From: Chitinophagaceae bacterium
Lineage (GTDB): Bacteria > Bacteroidota > Bacteroidia > Chitinophagales > Chitinophagaceae
Length of the DNA: 5,705 bases
NCBI GenBank assembly: GCA_023251335.1
Contig: JAHEZA010000190.1
Location: 1-5,705 of the forward strand
Direction of reading: 5' to 3'
The notes under the pieces were generated by a model. It did no database searches. It was given only the letters and a program-made list of their open reading frames with translations, and had not been told where the DNA came from. Below, in pieces: positions 4,362 through 5,705 of the stretch; within the stretch, counting starts at the first letter, position 1, and every line of letters starts with the position of its first letter. Made by a program: the position numbers and the translations under genes.

Positions 4362-5705
4362 CTATTTCTCCACTAATCCTTCATCAATCAAATAAGCTTC
4401 CATCCCGTAAATTTTTGTAAAACCTTTTTGTTCATTAATTACAAGGTTAATGAAACTGGTTTCTGTTTCCGGGAAAGTCAAAATTCTTTTGTGCCCGATA
4501 GTGGTGCCGTCGATGGACTTAATTATTTGCTGGTCTTTGTTCAATAGTTGAATTGTGAATTTTGCGCAATTCTGTCCTGTTGCCAGGTTTTCTTTTAGTG
4601 CAATACAATTAATTTTTTCAGATTGATTGAATGCAATCTCGAGCGACTGTGACCCGGTCATAGTGATGGTCTCAAAAGATTCACTGTTTCCGGTATTCAA
4701 TCTTTTTATCGGCATAGGATTCTTATTGTAAACAAGATATTCTTTACTTTGGTTAGACACGTCGTTTGAGAGATTCTCATCTCTCAGTTTTTTAAAACCC
4801 ATCAATGAAGCTGAATCGTATTGGGTAATTAATCCTCTTCTATCCGGAGGCACATTCAAAATTAAATTGGCTCCGCGCCCAACGCTTTTTAGATAAATTT
4901 CAAAAAGTTGCTTTGGAGTTTTTACCAGTGAATCTTCTTCTTTATGGTAAAACCAACCCGGCCTGATGCTTACATCACATTCGGCAGGAATCCAGTTTCT
5001 TCCATATTTATTCCCCTGGTTTAACGTATCTGTTGGAGGAGCGCCAATTCCTCTTTTAAAGCCCGCGGTATCTAATAGATTCCAGTTCGTCTTCCCGGCA
5101 AAACCCTTTTCATTGCCACACCAGCGCGCGTCAGGGCCGATGTCGCTGAAGATGATCGTTTGCGGAGAAAGCGTTCTAACCACTTTTGTAAATCTTGCAA
5201 AATCATAAAGCTGTTTCTTTCCGTTCGGGCCTTCACCGTTAGCGCCATCCCACCACAATTCCCATATCGGCCCGTAGTTGGTAAAGATTTCTTTTAGCAT
5301 ATTCACAAAAACATCATTGTATGCCGGCGTTCCATACGCGGGATGATTTCTATCCCACGGAGAAAGATACACTCCGAATTTTAAGCCATATTTTTTGCAT
5401 GCCTCCGACAACTCTTTTAGCACATCGCCTTTGCCATCTTTCCATGAACTTTCTCTTACTGTGTGTTTAGAATATTTGCTTGGCCAAAGGCAAAACCCAT
5501 CATGATGCTTGGCAGTAATCATAATTCCTTTGGCTCCCGCAGCTTTTGCGATGCGGCACCATTGGTCACAATCCAACTCTTTGGGATCAAAAACTTCTGC
5601 GTTCTCCGTGCCTTTTCCCCATTCCAAATCGGTAAAAGTATTAGGACCAAAATGCGCGAAAAAATAAAATTCCATATTCTGCCATACAAGTTGGGATTGT
5701 GTGGG
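4362..5705 (-). CDS. GH29 alpha-L-fucosidase (partial, N-terminus beyond window)
   Basis: By family, this glycosidase removes terminal alpha-L-fucose by a retaining mechanism, usually exported to the periplasm or cell surface in Bacteroidota. The frame is open to the right edge (PTQSQLVWQN before M at 5675), matching the usual GH29 opening, so that Met is internal and the start and any signal peptide lie outside. About 447 residues are visible. Counting the internal Met as 1: MEFYFFAHFGPNTFTD; TAKHHDGFCLWPS (H57, H58); ELWWDGANGEG with the expected nucleophile D143; WIPAECDVSIRPGWFYH (E232 in a conserved stretch, a candidate acid/base); and the signature VGRGANLILNVPPDRRG (265-281). From about 300 on there is a beta-rich C-terminal domain. 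It looks closer to the plant-like GH29-B (alpha-1,3/4) enzymes than to the broad GH29-A group; that subgroup call is from memory. The stop is TAG. It appears functionally unrelated to the radical SAM gene. Confidence 0.93.
   Translation of the reverse strand, partial: PTQSQLVWQNMEFYFFAHFGPNTFTDLEWGKGTENAEVFDPKELDCDQWCRIAKAAGAKGIMITAKHHDGFCLWPSKYSKHTVRESSWKDGKGDVLKELSEACKKYGLKFGVYLSPWDRNHPAYGTPAYNDVFVNMLKEIFTNYGPIWELWWDGANGEGPNGKKQLYDFARFTKVVRTLSPQTIIFSDIGPDARWCGNEKGFAGKTNWNLLDTAGFKRGIGAPPTDTLNQGNKYGRNWIPAECDVSIRPGWFYHKEEDSLVKTPKQLFEIYLKSVGRGANLILNVPPDRRGLITQYDSASLMGFKKLRDENLSNDVSNQSKEYLVYNKNPMPIKRLNTGNSESFETITMTGSQSLEIAFNQSEKINCIALKENLATGQNCAKFTIQLLNKDQQIIKSIDGTTIGHKRILTFPETETSFINLVINEQKGFTKIYGMEAYLIDEGLVEK

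Noticed and set aside
4966..5208. Plus-strand 80-codon frame inside the fucosidase gene
   Set aside because: It is opposite conserved GH29 sequence, so it is a shadow.
5673..5675. ATG at 5675 as the start of the fucosidase
   Set aside because: The frame continues upstream with PTQSQLVWQN, which matches the conserved family sequence, so the gene extends beyond the window.

Overview
The window is AT-rich, uses A-rich translation starts with little Shine-Dalgarno signal, and has promoter-like sequences of the Bacteroidota type (TTG/TTTG at about -33, TAnnTTTG at about -7). The proteins (a TolC-type efflux protein, a small AraC regulator with an HMA-like N-terminus, a small cupin, and a GH29 alpha-L-fucosidase) also look like those of Bacteroidota, probably Chitinophagaceae or a close relative. 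The phylum is a confident inference; the family is a guess from general resemblance.

Layout. Positions 1-917 (minus strand) hold the N-terminal two thirds of a TolC-family outer-membrane efflux protein that runs off the left edge. A 346-base divergent intergenic region (918-1263) separates it from three plus-strand genes: a 186-residue AraC-type regulator (1264-1824), a 118-residue cupin-like protein (2022-2378) and a 511-residue cobalamin-binding-domain radical SAM enzyme (2677-4212). The gaps between these three are 197 and 298 bases, so they may be separate transcripts rather than one tight operon. After a 149-base convergent gap, a minus-strand GH29 alpha-L-fucosidase (stop at 4362) fills the rest of the window. 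It runs off the right edge: the reading frame stays open past the methionine at 5675, which is internal.

How the genes may work together. The fucosidase (glycan degradation) and the efflux protein look like edges of unrelated neighbouring loci, although the efflux gene is divergent from the AraC gene and could share its control region. The middle trio of regulator, cupin and radical SAM enzyme is the accessory part. Its radical SAM enzyme has a complete iron-sulfur motif, but no substrate or precursor peptide is evident nearby.

Most notable signals. A short non-coding repeat with core ATCTTCAATAAAA occurs three times, always on the plus strand: before the AraC gene, before the radical SAM gene, and just after the radical SAM gene. 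The outer two copies match at 26 of 30 bases and bracket the trio. The AraC protein has an altered HMA-type metal motif (SxxC instead of CxxC). The cupin appears to lack both usual histidine ligands.
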